Positions 35,441 through 47,336 of a DNA stretch of 64,000 nt are shown here, in pieces. Each line of letters starts with the position of its first letter. Within the stretch, counting starts at the first letter, position 1. The DNA is from Maratus speciosus (lineage: Eukaryota > Arthropoda > Arachnida > Araneae > Salticidae), in contig OZ010790.1 in assembly GCA_963932465.1 (NCBI GenBank), positions 349,953,087-350,017,086 on the forward strand, given 5' to 3'. A program made the position numbers and the translations under genes. The notes beneath the pieces are model-generated. The model worked only from the letters and a program-made list of their open reading frames with translations, made no database searches and had not been told where the DNA came from.

Positions 35441-35918
35441 ATGTATGCTAATGCGCCAATTATTTCAAAATGCTAAAAGATATTTGTAATTTTATGCCAG
35501 CCGTTTAATATGAGTTTTATTTTATTGCTTTATTTTATAACAGTTATTTGTTCAATTATTTTAAGTATATATTTGTGATTTAATGAAATAGTTCGTAAAA
35601 GTCTGGAATTTTCAAATGTTATATTTTTTAAATGCTCACTTTAGTACGACAATATTTTTTCTTTTATTTTTCAAATGCCTTAATTCACGTGACTTTTATT
35701 TTGCGCCAACTATTACGCTTGGCGACAATGGTATCCGCATAACGGAAAAGTACCTAAATCTCACTTTGTGATGCCCAAATTACACCAAACTTTTTAAAAA
35801 AAATGCCAAAGCCCCTACAGTGGAAAAGTATCAAACTGTCTATTATTTTGCGCTATCTGTGTTATAGTTTATACTATATGCAAGGTGAGTGGAGCGAAGA
35901 GTTTAAACATTAAATATT

Positions 35919-36096
35919 AAAGTTTCGGCACAGATGTCATATACACAACGGGTACTTAACTGTCATCAAAGTGTCGTTATTTTGCTTGATATGGTAACAC
36001 GGATGTTGTTGTTTATGCTGTTGATGTTTTCGCCAAATTGGCGTCGGAAAAAATCGCTCCAATATGGGGTATATATGACAACTGTGCCAAAGTTTC
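35919..36096. mobile_element. 162-bp MITE, TIR GGCACAGATGTCATAT, 8-bp TSD
   Basis: Element at 35927-36088 between perfect 8-bp duplications AAAGTTTC (35919-35926 and 36089-36096). Ends: GGCACAGATGTCATATACAC and, read inward, GGCACAGTTGTCATATATAC. The core contains AAGTGTCGTTATTTTGCTTG and CCAAATTGGCGTCGG. Eight-bp duplications with GG-starting ends fit Merlin, though hAT elements also duplicate 8 bp. No autonomous partner with these ends was seen in the window. Confidence 0.9.
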
Positions 36097-36718
36097 TATA
36101 GAGCAGTATAAGACTAAAAATTAAGAATAAAATAAATGCAAAATAAGACTAAAGAAGAAAGAAAAATCATGCGTTAAGCATAGAATATGAAACACTTTCC
36201 AACACATCCTGAATGCTTTAAAAAAACTTCGTTATTTAGGGAAATAAGGTAAATAAGATAACTAAGTAAACATTTTAGAAAACGCATAATTTTTTTAAAA
36301 AATTGATTTCAGCAGTTACCGTCCATAGCAATAGTACCGTTATTACATGCCAGTATTTAGCTAAAATTTAATTTAAGCTACTCTTAAAGCTACTGAAATC
36401 ATATTTCCAGATATTATCATCCATAGACGGTTATGTATCCAATTCTTTGCTTGACCCTGTATATCATTTTATCTATATTCTACAAACATTTCTTAGTAAT
36501 CTAAATGCAGTTCAGCGTAAAACTGCATAACTCCTTTAAAAACCACCTTTAAGCAATTTATTCTCATACTCAGGAACCCTTACGAATTCTTTTGTGTAGC
36601 CCTGCATATGAACTGTAGCATTTATACACACGGTATAGTATGCATAAATGTAGTGAAACATAAAAGCGCATATCATAATTAAAAATGCATTTCTAGCAAT
36701 CATTACTTATGTACGTAC

Positions 36719-37599
36719 AATACTTCGGAGAAAAGTTTCTTGGCGAGAAAGAAGTTTGCCAACGTATTTTCTGACAACTTATTTACTGCTTCATACTCAC
36801 AAGCAAGTTTTTGCATATGTATACAATTTATTTAATGTAAAAAAAAAACTATTTATCCATTTTTATAAAGAAACAGAAGTATTTTTTGCACAGATGTCAT
36901 ATACGCATCGGGGTTGGCGTGATTTTTCTCTGACGCCAATTCGGCAGAAATCTCGCTTTCGAATACCAGTTACTTATATATTTTTAAATTATTTGCTATC
37001 ATTTTGAAAAGGAAATAACTATAAATAAATAAAAGTTTGAATAACAACTATAGAACAAAACAGTTTATATAATTTAAAAACAGAAAATAAAAGTAAATAA
37101 ACAATGGCACAGATGTCATATTCGCCCCATATTGGCGCGATTTTTTTCTGACGCCAATGTCATATACGCAATGTATACTTAACCGGCGCCAAAGTGTCGT
37201 TATTTTGCTTGATATGGTAACCCGGATGTTGTTGCTTATGCTGTTGATGTTTTCGCCAAATCGGCGTCGGAAAAAAAATCGCGCCAATATGGGGCGAATA
37301 TGACATCTGTGCCTAAATAATTTATTAATAAATAAAAAACAATAGCCGGCAAAATAACACCATTTTAGCGACATAGGTATCCCGGTTCATATCTGAAATC
37401 TGTGCCGTAATTTGTATATAAAAAAATATTATATATATTTAGAAACGATTTTTATATATATATAAGTGCATATATAAACAGAAATAAAAGTTCATTAGAT
37501 TTGTTTTCATAGCTGTATATTTTGGCAACATATCTCACTTTCTGATGCCCGAATTACGCCAAGCTTTTTTTAAAAAATGCGCTATAATGGAAAAGTACC
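36719..37599. mobile_element. Sibling of the outermost Merlin-like MITE, split by another MITE
   Basis: Left end AATACTTCGGAGAAAAG (decayed), right end read inward GGTACTTTTCCATTATAGCG. It is homologous to the pieces at 33905-34183 and 35755-35832. The GTAATTTGTATATAAAAA stretch intact at 34072 is the empty counterpart of the site where the 36887-37406 MITE entered this copy. Confidence 0.72.
36887..37406. mobile_element. Long-form GGCACAGATGTC MITE containing a second copy
   Basis: Outer ends TGCACAGATGTCATATACGC and, read inward, GGCACAGATTTCAGATATGA. Flanking 8-mers GTATTTTT and GTAATTTG match at six positions, and the sibling repeat at 34072 has GTAATTTG uninterrupted. A second family member fills 37106-37313 (208 bp; flanks TAAACAAT and TAAATAAT, seven of eight matching). 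The long form has an AT-rich middle (TAGAACAAAACAGTTTATAT) that recurs at about 47480 (inverted) and 48590. Confidence 0.82.
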
Positions 37600-37606
37600 T
37601 AAATAA

Positions 37607-39995
37607 ATAATTAACAGAAATAACCAATTATACAAACTAAAACATTTTATTTCGAGATTAAAGCATTGTTTTTAATTTCGCATAAAAATACATATATCTT
37701 TGGATAACTTTAATTGAAATTGGGTTCACGGCTTAATATCTCATTCCATAAACCTAAACAAACACAAGTGATTCATTCATCGTGAACCGTAAAAAATATT
37801 AAATCATTGAGGTAATCATTCACAAAGTAAGTTCTCCAACAATCAATGGACAATATTCTAATGACGTCATAGTATGTAAAATGGTGGCGTTATCATTTGT
37901 TTATGGTTTGAAATCACAAAGATTTAATTTTGCTATGTCTCTTAGTTACATTATTTTATTGTCGTATTTATGAGATCAGAACAAAAGCATATTTTTTCAT
38001 TATTTAGTTACTAAAGACGAAAAAAAATTATAAATGTGCATGATTTGAAAAATTTAAATAATTTTCTTTCTTAATACTAAAAAATAACATCGGGAAGTAA
38101 CAGCGAGTTTAAGTTAAATAATTTTAGCTGTTTAATTCTGTTGTAATATTCAAAATAACTGTATTTATTAGATTTCAGTAAACAACATCAGGGCCTGATT
38201 AAACTTTGAAGTCAAAGGAATTACAATGTCATTTCAGGACCTTTCTTTTGGAGAAGCTTTTCTAAATTCCACATATACATGGAAACTCTTCAGTGTTAGA
38301 AATATTATTCCCAGGACTGGCATAACATTAGAACGGCCTGCAATTTTACACAAGTTTTTGAAAACTACTTTATATCAAAAATTTTACTAAAAACTGGTTA
38401 CTTTTTTGTTATAGAGGCCCACACTATTAGAATTATGACAAGTTGCAGCCAATTTCGCCAAAGTCGTAACCAAGATCGTGAAGCACACACATATAATACC
38501 ATATAATACCATTTCATGAAATCGTATACGATAATTTAATAGTTTTTACCTTACTTCAAGTGTGTAATTTATTTATTTTTAAGGCTTAATAATCTAAATT
38601 GTCCAATATATGAATTTAAAAAAAATGTAAACAAAGACTGAATAGACATGACCGCAAAAATCTGCAGAAAACTTGGAATTGTGCAGATTAGTGGTCTTCT
38701 ACTGTACACAGTTTTTCATAAATGTGTTTCGTTCTTAAAATGTGTTATTTTCATCTATCACTGCGGAACAAATGAGAAAACTCATATTCTTGCACATGAG
38801 TTGTATATATCTTTATATCTAAATTTCCGTCATTTTTGACGGGCTACCTTTCTAGTTTATTATAAAATGACAGAATATTTAAATGTCTGTTTTTACCTTT
38901 TGGTGACAAAGTTTGTTTTTGTGTCGGTGTTAGTGTTGCCACGCGTCCCTCGTAAATCAGGGCTTGAAATTCTCTGGGCACCACTTATTTCTTAAACTTT
39001 ATTTTGCCATCTTTAATCGCATTTAGTTCTTCCATTAAATAATGTGAAGAAAACGACATTAAAACACTGGTGACCACTGCATTTGGGACACCAATTTACG
39101 CAGGACACATTGCAAAACTATTAGGTATGGGAGAAAGAATTGACCTTTTTTTATTATTATTTCCAGTTGTTTGAGAACATAAATAAAATTATGTGATAAT
39201 ATTTTCGTGAAACGGCTTCAGTATGCCAGTACGGATATTTTTAACTATAGAGATTATTATTATGGAATTTTATTATGTTTTTTCCACTTATTCTTCTTCA
39301 ATGATAAAGTTTCGTAAACAAGACAGCTGATTGATATTATTTGTTTGTGTTCGGCAAAATATATTTTACAATTAAACCATCCATTTAAATTAACGGCCTT
39401 CATGTAATTTCTGAACAATACATATTTCTGTATTTTGTATCTACGCATTACACAGAAAGCTTACATTATCTCTAATGCATCTAATATCAAAATATTAATA
39501 GACAATCTTCTGCAAAAAATAATAGTTAATGAATAAGCACAAATTAAATATAAAATATTTTTAAAAATGCTAGAAATTAAAAATTCATTATATTTTTTAT
39601 TACGTTAAAAAATATTATTATTATTATTTTTAACAATATAAAAAATTTTACTTTCTGCCAACAGATTTACTTAAAACTGTATTGAAGTATGGTGAAGTTC
39701 TAGATATTATTTTCTAAAAATCAAATATCTTATCATACTAATGAAAAAAGAGATAACTTCAGCCATTAAAATATTTTATTTATCAATAGACAGCATGAAT
39801 TCTCCTGAGCAGCGACACTAAAAATAAATTTGCGTTATTTGATATTTAATTTAAAATACAAAAAGTAAATATTTCAGGCATAGAAAGATCTTTTTTATGT
39901 AGATTTATTTGTCTGGAAGCTTTTTAAGGATTTAAATATTCATAAAGCATTCAAATAGTATGTGTGATAACTAATGTGTTACTCCCGTATAGTCA
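37607..39995. other. Unassigned AT-rich DNA
   Basis: No element ends or reading frames with recognisable families. A 63-codon frame at 38648-38839 is not convincing. A duplicated ATAATACCAT lies near 38493. Confidence 0.4.
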
Positions 39996-40000
39996 CGGGA

Positions 40001-40911
40001 TACAGGGTGTGTATTTTAAGTAATGAGAATAAGTCCACAAAAAATAATTTATTAGAGATATCGCTACAAAACTTTAGTAGTCTTCAAAATATGCTCCTTG
40101 AGCATCAACACACTTCTGCAGGCGAGATTTCCACGCTTCGTACGCTCCCTGGAAGTCATCAACCGAAACATCCATCAGAGCATGCGTTCAAACCCTTTTG
40201 ACAGCATCCAGGGACCCGTGGTGGCACCCTTTGAGGGCGGTTTTCACTTTGGGGAAGAGGAAAAAGTCTACTGGGTCAAGGTCGGGGCTGTAGGGAGGCT
40301 GTGGAATTGTTACAATGCCATTTTTTGTCAAGTGCTCCGTAACCACGAAGCAGGTGTGAGATGGCAAATCTTCCTCATTCCAAGTCCTCAGTGATGATTT
40401 TGTGCACAACCATTTTATCCATTCCTAGCTTTTCTGCGATCATGCGAACACTTAAACTCCGGTCCGTGTTCAGCAAATGTCGTACGCGCTGTTCGTTTTC
40501 TGCGGTTCTTGATCTTGACGGGCGACCTGCACGAGGCACGTCCTCCACGCTCTCCCGGCCTTCTTTAAACATTTTGTGCCATCTAAAAACTTGAGCTTGC
40601 GATAATCTTTCCCTGCCGTACACTTGCTGAATCATTTCCAGCGTTGAAGCACCCAATTTTCAAAGGCGAACGCAAAATTTGATTGCGTAACGCTGTTCAA
40701 TGCTTTGTTGAATTTTGAACTTGCACACACTTTTTTGAAGACGTCTACGCCACGCTTGATCCTGCCTCAACCACAGCCAGCAGGCGACTGGCGAGTGGAG
40801 CGTTATCAAGGTCGAAGGCCTCACTACCGACTCCAACCGGTCGGAGCGCCCTCTGGCGTGCAGCCGCGTCAGGACAAAAATATTCTCATTACTTAAAATA
40901 CAAACCCTGTA
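40001..40911 (-). mobile_element. Internally deleted mariner, ~907 bp, TA-flanked
   Basis: Ends: CAGGGTGTGTATTTTAAGTA after TA at 40001-40002, and the complement of the right end, CAGGGTTTGTATTTTAAGTA, before TA at 40910-40911. The first 32 or so bases of the TIRs are near identical. Full-length mariners are about 1.3 kb; this copy lost the central part of the transposase gene. Confidence 0.93.
40074..40716 (-). pseudogene. mariner transposase with the catalytic core deleted
   Basis: Minus strand. The N-terminal DNA-binding part is well kept: QQSIEQRYAIKFCVRL, a stop, then LGASTLEMIQQVYGRERLSQ, QAQVFRWHKMFKEGRESVED, DVPRAGRPSRS and MIAEKLGMDKMVVHKIITED. After TEDLE the sequence jumps to LPSHTCFVVTEHLTKNGIV and PPYSPDLDPVDFFLFPKVK, in another frame. 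The third catalytic aspartate region (VDFFLFP) remains, but the first two acidic motifs between are gone. The C-terminus DDFQGAYEAWKSRLQKC, AYFEDY and stop at 40074 is preserved. The first helix-turn-helix half could in principle be expressed alone, but the stop precedes it. Confidence 0.93.
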
Positions 40912-40914
40912 TAG

Positions 40915-41262
40915 TCGCTGAGTGCGTTTTTACAAGCGCAAAGTAAACTAAGTTAGCAACTCTAAGAAATTTTAAATTAAATATTTTTAGTGAAAGTAAA
41001 CATGAAGAATATGCAATTCAATTAAATCAAATATTTATTTAAGCTACGTATCAATACTTTATTTTAAAACGATTATATTTTTTTACGTTTCTTTCAAAAA
41101 GCAAATATATTGGGTATTTGAGTAAGTAAACTGTTTTATAGCAAAAATAGTACTTTTTATATAAAAGCAATTTTATTTCCTGATACATTTCATATTTAAT
41201 TACATATACAAAATTATTTTTAGGGTTTATATGTATAGCAGTATTTATTGTATAACTGTATT
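40915..41262. other. Unassigned AT-rich DNA between two transposons
   Basis: No feature recognised. Confidence 0.4.
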
Positions 41263-41265
41263 ATA

Positions 41266-42859
41266 CCTTACCCGTGGCCCTAATTCTTTGTGCACCAGTC
41301 TAAAATGGAAATTTTTCAAAGAAAGAAAACGCAAACTTAATTTTGTCTAAATAAATAATCAAATTTTTGAAATGTCAATCATCTAAAATGAATTGCATTG
41401 AATAAAAAAATAAAAGAAGTCGCACACTTAGATTTGTTTATGTAAAACCTTCTCCCTCTGAAAAATACATAACCCTAATGTTTTGCGCATGTGCATTTAA
41501 AGAAAGTTTTTTACCATTGTGATTGGCTGGTTGTTTCCAACTATGCAAATTATCGCATCCGGGACTGATAGCATGTGCTGTTTAAAAGACAAGCGACTTC
41601 AAATCACTTAATAAGAAGAAAATATGTGATAAAAGATTGAATATAGAGTTGCGTTAAAGGGTAATCGGAAAACGAAATAGTGGGTGCATAATGAGGAAAA
41701 TAGGCAGGGATTTGATTATTTATGAATCAACAGTGCGTAATGTTTTGAAAACTTTCGTTGCAACCGGAGAAATACAGCCAAGAAACAGTACTAGTCTCCA
41801 GCCAACAACAACGGCCCGAGAAGATCGAATGTTTAGTCGAGTGGTAATGAAGATAAGATCAGGAACAATGGCAAAAGCCGCATCCCTATGGCAAGACAGC
41901 ATAGGGCGATCAGTGATTCGTAAAATGGCTACAAAAAGATTGCATAGAATCTTATAAAAGCAAAGGTAAGCCGATGTTAACTCCTGGTCAGAAAACGAAA
42001 CATTTTCTGTAGGCTGTGGACCTCTTAAAATAGACATATAAGAAATGGTAAAGTGTTAAATGATCGAACAAATTCTTTTTTCCAGTTTTTTAAGGGAATA
42101 TCAGTTGTCTGGTCGTACTCGGGGAAATAAAGCTTTAAATCCAAACAAGAGAGCAAAAAACGTCAAACAAGTGTGCAAGTTCCCGGTTTATGTTCAAATT
42201 TGGTGGCGTTTTGATTATTCTGGTGTCGCCCAAATGCTGCCATATGATAGGACTATCAATGCACATTGTTATCGGGACATTTTGCAGAATCAGTTATCTT
42301 TTTGAATTCAGCAACTTGGCCTTCAATCGTGTAATCTTTTTCAACAAGACTTAGCCAAATCGCATACAGCTAGGACAACAAAAGCCTTTCTTCAAACAAA
42401 ATGGTACCCTGTGCTAGATTGCGTTCCGAATTATCCGGACATCAGTTCTATCGTGGATTTTGGGCGATACTAAAAGAAGGAAGTTCGAAAAAGGACACCA
42501 CAAATCAGCTACAGTGACAATCAGCAATTGAAAAGAATACTTCTTGAAAAATGGCAAAAAAAGTTAATTTCTGAGTGGCAACGTTTGTTTCAACTATGCC
42601 GAGAAGAGTGAGAGGTGTTTACTCTACCAAAGGATGATCCACGAAGTGTTAAGACTTATTAATTTCGTCTCATTTGAACATGCGCAAAACATTAGGGACA
42701 TAAAAAAACTTCGGAGAAAATGGATTTCATTGGCTACAAAGTTTGTTTCATGTATTATCTTTTTTTAAATATCCCTATGCAATAGCGAAATGTATCATTT
42801 TTCATTGTCAAAAAAGCATCCATAAACTAATGCGCGAAAAATTAGGGCCACGGGTAAGG
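41266..42859 (+). mobile_element. Tc1-like element, 1594 bp, with doubled terminal repeats
   Basis: Flanked by TA at 41264-41265 and 42860-42861. Outer ends CCTTACCCGTGGCCCTAATT match inverted for over 20 bases. Inner copies of the core word lie at 41473-41494 (CCCTAATGTTTTGCGCATGT) and, inverted, at 42677-42697. Each end thus carries two related sites (outer CCCTAATTCTTTGTGCAC). Such IR/DR ends are known for several Tc1-like elements, where each direct repeat is a transposase binding site. Confidence 0.9.
41691..42662 (+). pseudogene. Degenerate Tc1 transposase
   Basis: ATG at 41691 opens MRKIGRDLIIYESTVRNVLK (helix-turn-helix). TSLQPTTTAREDRMFSRVVM is the linker and second DNA-binding region, then a stop near 41955. 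Later frames show YVQIWWRFDYSGVAQMLPY (the VMVWG-like strand region), LFQQDLAKSHTARTTKAFLQ (the second catalytic aspartate block) and PNYPDISSIVDF, where the usual NPIENLW is eroded. A final WQRLFQLC block precedes the stop at 42660. Several stops and shifts; clearly dead and older than the copy at 26.4 kb. Confidence 0.85.
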
Positions 42860-42942
42860 TACATTGAAAACAAATTTGAGTTTAATCGATAGGGTAGCGA
42901 ATCGGTATTTAAGATATAATTATTTAATCCAAAATATAGAGT

Positions 42943-43000
42943 ATTTTATTTTATTTATTTTATTTTATTTTATTTTATTTTATTTTATTTTATTTTTTTG
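42943..43000. repeat. (TTTTA)n microsatellite
   Basis: About eleven units of TTTTA, slightly imperfect at the start, ending in a T run. Confidence 0.9.
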
Positions 43001-43002
43001 CA

Positions 43003-44093
43003 GCTTACACAATTTAATTTTAAATTACATTACATGCCTCTTGCCCAATGAAAAAAAGACATTAATATGTCAAGCATTCTAATGTTTTAGTAGACCACCT
43101 TATGGTTTGAATCAGAGTACGCATTCATCTCGGAGTTAATTCAATTAAATTATGAGTATTAAATTATAAATTTTCAACACATGTGTTTCCTGCCATAGTA
43201 TTATCTTTTGGAAAAATTCTTGAATGCATGACGGATGATTAAAGGAATCAATAAAATTCTTCTTTTATAAATCCCACATTTTTAAGAAGTCAAAAATTGA
43301 CGGAAGCCATTTAAAGTGTCTTGATGAACCGTAATGTTCTTGGATCCATTTTTTCACAATGGGAGTTCCATGAATATTCCAATTATTGTCTATAAATATG
43401 CGCCTCATTCAAAATAAAATTAATTCATTGGGAAAATAAGATCACTGAACCAGCTTAGATATTCATGACATTTTATTTTACTATTGCAGAGTGATCTGCC
43501 CAGTCAAATTCAAAAGAAACAACCATCATAACAAAACATCTTCATGCTTAAACACCGTGTACGGTATCATGACAAATAAAAGGCTTAATGTCATTCAGTC
43601 GATTTCTGATTCAACTATCTTTCTGGGAGAGTCTGGAGTGATAAAATCTATTGATCATTTGGCATTTCTCTAATTTTCAATCTCGATGCTCCCTGTAAAA
43701 TTGTAGTATGTGTTTCATATTATCTTGATACCTACGCCTTTAATGTTACAATCTACTTGCTCACCCTCTCTCCTTTGAGTTCCTCTCTCATTGTACCAAT
43801 AAAAAAGATCTTTCCTATGATACACTAGCTCTTCTATATTATTTCCTTTTGGAAGCTTTGTCTATGCCCTTGAGTTCATTTTTTTTAACCATTAGCACAA
43901 TTATTTATGGCCATGATTCACCATGGTCGTTTTAATTTATTTCCATTTTGAAATTTTTTAAAATAATTCTCGTTGCAACTTTATTTTTTCCCGCAGTGTA
44001 GAAAACATAATCTTATGTATGTCTCTATAGTTTAAAAATAAACGGGTCACAATACTGTAAACTTAATCATTTTTTCTGATTTCAGCCTGCTCT
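43003..44093. other. Unassigned DNA
   Basis: A 60-codon frame at 43491-43673 is not convincing. No element ends were recognised. Confidence 0.4.
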
Positions 44094-44095
44094 AA

Positions 44096-45399
44096 TACAC
44101 TGGCCTCCAAAAGTTAAGGTACAGGGACTGGATACTTTTGATTGCACACCGTTTGTCTAATATCTACCAACATTATTGACGAATTGTTCTTGAATATCTG
44201 GGATGTAAAGAACATGTTTTATTTCATATTTCTTAATGAAGATTTAGTCGGGCCGACAATTAGGGGACTAATAATAAATTTAATAATAAATTAATATTTG
44301 CGATCAGCTATGCAACAGAAAATGCTGTAAATGGTTTGACACTGCGTTAAATGACTATTTGGGTCCTGTTCAATGTTTGTGTGCATTTGTGTAAGCATAT
44401 CACTCATATTCGTAAAGATGTTAACGTTTTTGTATAAAAATTCAAAAATTATGTGTTTATAGCATACAGAGTTTTCAACCAAATTTAACACAACTTTCCG
44501 AAAACCTGACAAAGAACAGTAACAACAGTACACTTCAATTAAAATATGAATATATTGAATATTTGATGAGATATGGGCACTTGTATGAAATAATTTTTAA
44601 CTGCGCATGCGTGGAAGATTTCAAAATTTTTATTTCATAATTTGGTAGTCTGCTATTTAGAGCAAATTATCTAAAATGTCCAGTCAAATATCCAGAAATT
44701 TCACAAAGATAGGGGCGATATAGTGAGTTGTTTTCTAAAAATAGCTTTGTTATAAGGGTTTTTCAACAACTTTTCAATCAACTCACTATATCTTTCTGAG
44801 TTTTCTCACTATTTGACTGGACGTTTTACAGAAGTTACACAAATTGCTGTCTGCCAAATTATGAAATAAAAATTTTGAAATCTTACACGCATGCGCAGTT
44901 AAAAATTATTTCATACAAGTGCCCATATCTCATCAGATATTCAATATATTCACGTTTTAATTGCATTATACTGTTGCTACTGGTCTTTGTCAGATTTTTG
45001 GAAAGATGTGTTAAATTTTGTTGAAAACTCTGTATGCTATAAACAAAAAAAAATTGAATTATTCTTAAAAACGTTAATATCTTCACGAATATGAGTGCTA
45101 TGCTTACGCAAATGCATACAAATGTTGAACAGGAACCAAATAGTCATTTACCACAGTGACAAACCATTTCCAGCCTCTTCTGTTACATAGGTGGTCGCAA
45201 ATATTATTTTATTATTAAATTTATTATTAGCGCCCTAATTGTACCCCCAATAAATCTGCACAGAGAAATATGAAATCAAACAAGTTTTTTACATCCCAGA
45301 AGTTCAAGAACTATTCTCCAATAATGTTGGTAGATATTTGACAAACCGTGTACAATCGAAAGCATGCAGTATGTACCTTATCTTTTGGAGGCCAGTGTA
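44096..45399. mobile_element. Near-complete 1.3-kb palindrome, TA-flanked (Tc1/mariner-type MITE)
   Basis: The element 44098-45397 starts CACTGGCCTCCAAAAGTTAA and ends with its near-exact inverse, between TA dinucleotides at 44096-44097 and 45398-45399. The arms (about 640 bp each) are inverted copies of one another, meeting at a loop of only ~30 bp near 44740-44775. Shared landmarks include ACTGCGCATGCGT (44601) with ACGCATGCGCAGT (44888). No transposase. The arms differ at many sites, including small indels, so they are evolving apart. Confidence 0.88.
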
Positions 45400-47336
45400 T
45401 ATTAAACACAATTTATTTAATTATACGAAAACTGACACAAATGTGAATTTACATTTTTTTACAACAAAAACCTCTTTTTCCACTTTTTGCACTATATTAC
45501 AAAATCAGAATCAGAGGTGGTTGTGTCCTGGTGTTTTCGATACCGATATTTTCGTACAGTAATCTTCACAACGTTTAATCACATATTTCGGTTATTATAG
45601 AAGACGAATATTATATTGTTTTACTTTTTGGAAATAGCACTAATCAAAATCCAGAACTAAATCATCTATGGTATATATTGGGATGATTTAATACTGAATT
45701 AATCATCGGTGTTGTTTGTTAGTTATTTTAATCTAACGTCAGCTATTTCAATAAAGAATTCAAATTATATTTATCAAATTCATCATGTTTATACAAATTT
45801 AATCTGTAAATGGTATTTTGTGTACAGTATACTATAGTAATTTATCAACACTTCTAGTCTTAAATTATAAAAAAATCACACTAGGATTTAAGTTCTAATA
45901 ATATTTTATATATATTTTTGTTTGCTTATTTAATGTTTTTAGGCAGAAAATGCACTTTAAAGTTCATTAATGTTCGATCTTAGCTAAACTAAAAAATTAT
46001 AATACTTCATATTAACGTTTAATACTTTTAGCTTTTTATTAAAATATCAATGTTTCATTTTTTTTTTCATCGAAAAGTTATTTTCCTTATTTTACCTTAG
46101 TGAACTTTTATGATATTCTTTGAGTCCGTTACGCACAAACAGTAATCCCATATTTTTGTAAACATGTAGTATAGAAAGTTTTACGTCTATGGAGAGCGTT
46201 AAATTATTTAGCTTCTGATACCATCGATTGTTTTCCAATACTTCTTTAAGCTGTTACTTGTTACAGCATGCGCCATCTTTCTGCGTTTTAGTGAGTTCAG
46301 AAATAATTTTTGAGTAGTGAAGGATATTTTGTATTGACAGCTATTTAAAATTTAAATAAATGCTCCATTCTTACTCACGGGTTGAAATAATCATAGCAAA
46401 CGCGGCAGCGTTAAGCTATAATATGATTAAGAAATAGAAAATGCAAACGACTTTCTTAAATTTCTGGCAAACCAGTTGACATACGACAATAATTTTTCTT
46501 TTGAAAGATAGAACTCGACGAGACGAATAAACTGATAGCATTTAAAAAATTACTGTAGCTTTCAGTAGTTTTTTATTTAATCTTAAACGAAAAAATGAAG
46601 ACACAAAATTCAACAAAGTGTAGCTAACGTTCCAGTGAATGGATTAACTTCGTTTTTGTTTTATTTTGATCCTCTTGTTAAAACTTAGAATAGGTTTTTT
46701 TTTTCATCTTTGTATGTTTGACGGTCGCTGAGAAAATCGAATTTGTCTTTTATAATGTCTCCATAAAATTATAAAAATCTCTCGTTTTCATTTTCTAATT
46801 TTCTAATTCAATAATTTCTTTCGTGATGCCACTCCCTAAAAAGCAGTACAATAATTAAAAAAAAAGGATAACACGTGTACTTTTTTTTATAATAAAACAC
46901 TCATACTACAATATATATCAAAACACACATACACACATAAATTCCTGGTTCGATTCCTGTCTCTGGCTAATTTTTCACTCCAGTTGGGTTTATTGTATTT
47001 ATTGTTTGTATGTCTGTATAATATTTGTATATACCTTTAACGTGTACTTTTGTTTTTATTAGTCAATAAAAATTGAAATTCAACTGACAGATTTTTGTAC
47101 TTTTGAAACTGACGTCAACCTAAGCAGATAACGCATAATTTTCATAAATATAGATATAAACTTTCTTGATTAATATTTTGAACTGCAGTAATAGACATAA
47201 TGGAGCACAAATGAATTAATAGGAAAAAAACAGGGTAAATCCAAAGCTTCTGTTCAGGAGGTAAATGTAAGTTTTTTTAATTATCATAAATACTTCACAT
47301 ACTAAGCATACCTTAAAAAAAAACATCCCATCTATT
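45400..47336. other. Unassigned AT-rich DNA
   Basis: An isolated perfect B-box match (GGTTCGATTCC) lies near 46948 within TTCCTGGTTCGATTCCTGTC, possibly a SINE fragment, but no A box was found. Otherwise nothing recognised. Confidence 0.4.

Larger units (their letters stand above)
34184..35754. mobile_element. Middle-level Merlin MITE (~347 bp plus guest)
   Basis: Left end AATATTTTTCCGTTATACGG (a decayed GGTACTTTTCC...), right end read inward GGTACTTTTCCGTTATGCGG. The flanking 8-mers CAATTCTC and TAAATCTC match at six positions, consistent with an old 8-bp target duplication. It is split at ATGTATGC by the transposase-bearing element. Its right ~300 bp (35459-35754) is the inverted counterpart of that element's left ~300 bp, so the MITE is an internally deleted relative lying in the opposite orientation. 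Confidence 0.75.
33905..35832. mobile_element. Outermost Merlin-like MITE (host of nested insertions)
   Basis: Left end GGTACTTTTCCAGTATAAG at 33905; right end, read inward from 35832, GATACTTTTCCACTGTAG. Its body without the guests is about 360 bp and is recognisable because a sibling copy lies at 36719-37599. Both share a TTGGCGA(A/G)AAA..AA(A/G)TTTG(G/C)CAAC start, ATAGCTGTTTATATGATTTG or its variant, and TCACTTTGTGATGCCC or its variant. No target duplication is evident at this outermost level. The shared GGTACTTTTCC terminus links it to the Merlin-type elements inside it. Confidence 0.65.

Noticed and set aside
39987..40918. GTATAGTC on both sides of the mariner as a longer duplication
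   Set aside because: Positions relative to the element ends differ, so it is likely coincidence; only TA is the target duplication.
46941..46965. Perfect B-box sequence GGTTCGATTCC (and another near 1481)
   Set aside because: No A box at the required distance and no cloverleaf, so not called as a tRNA gene or SINE.
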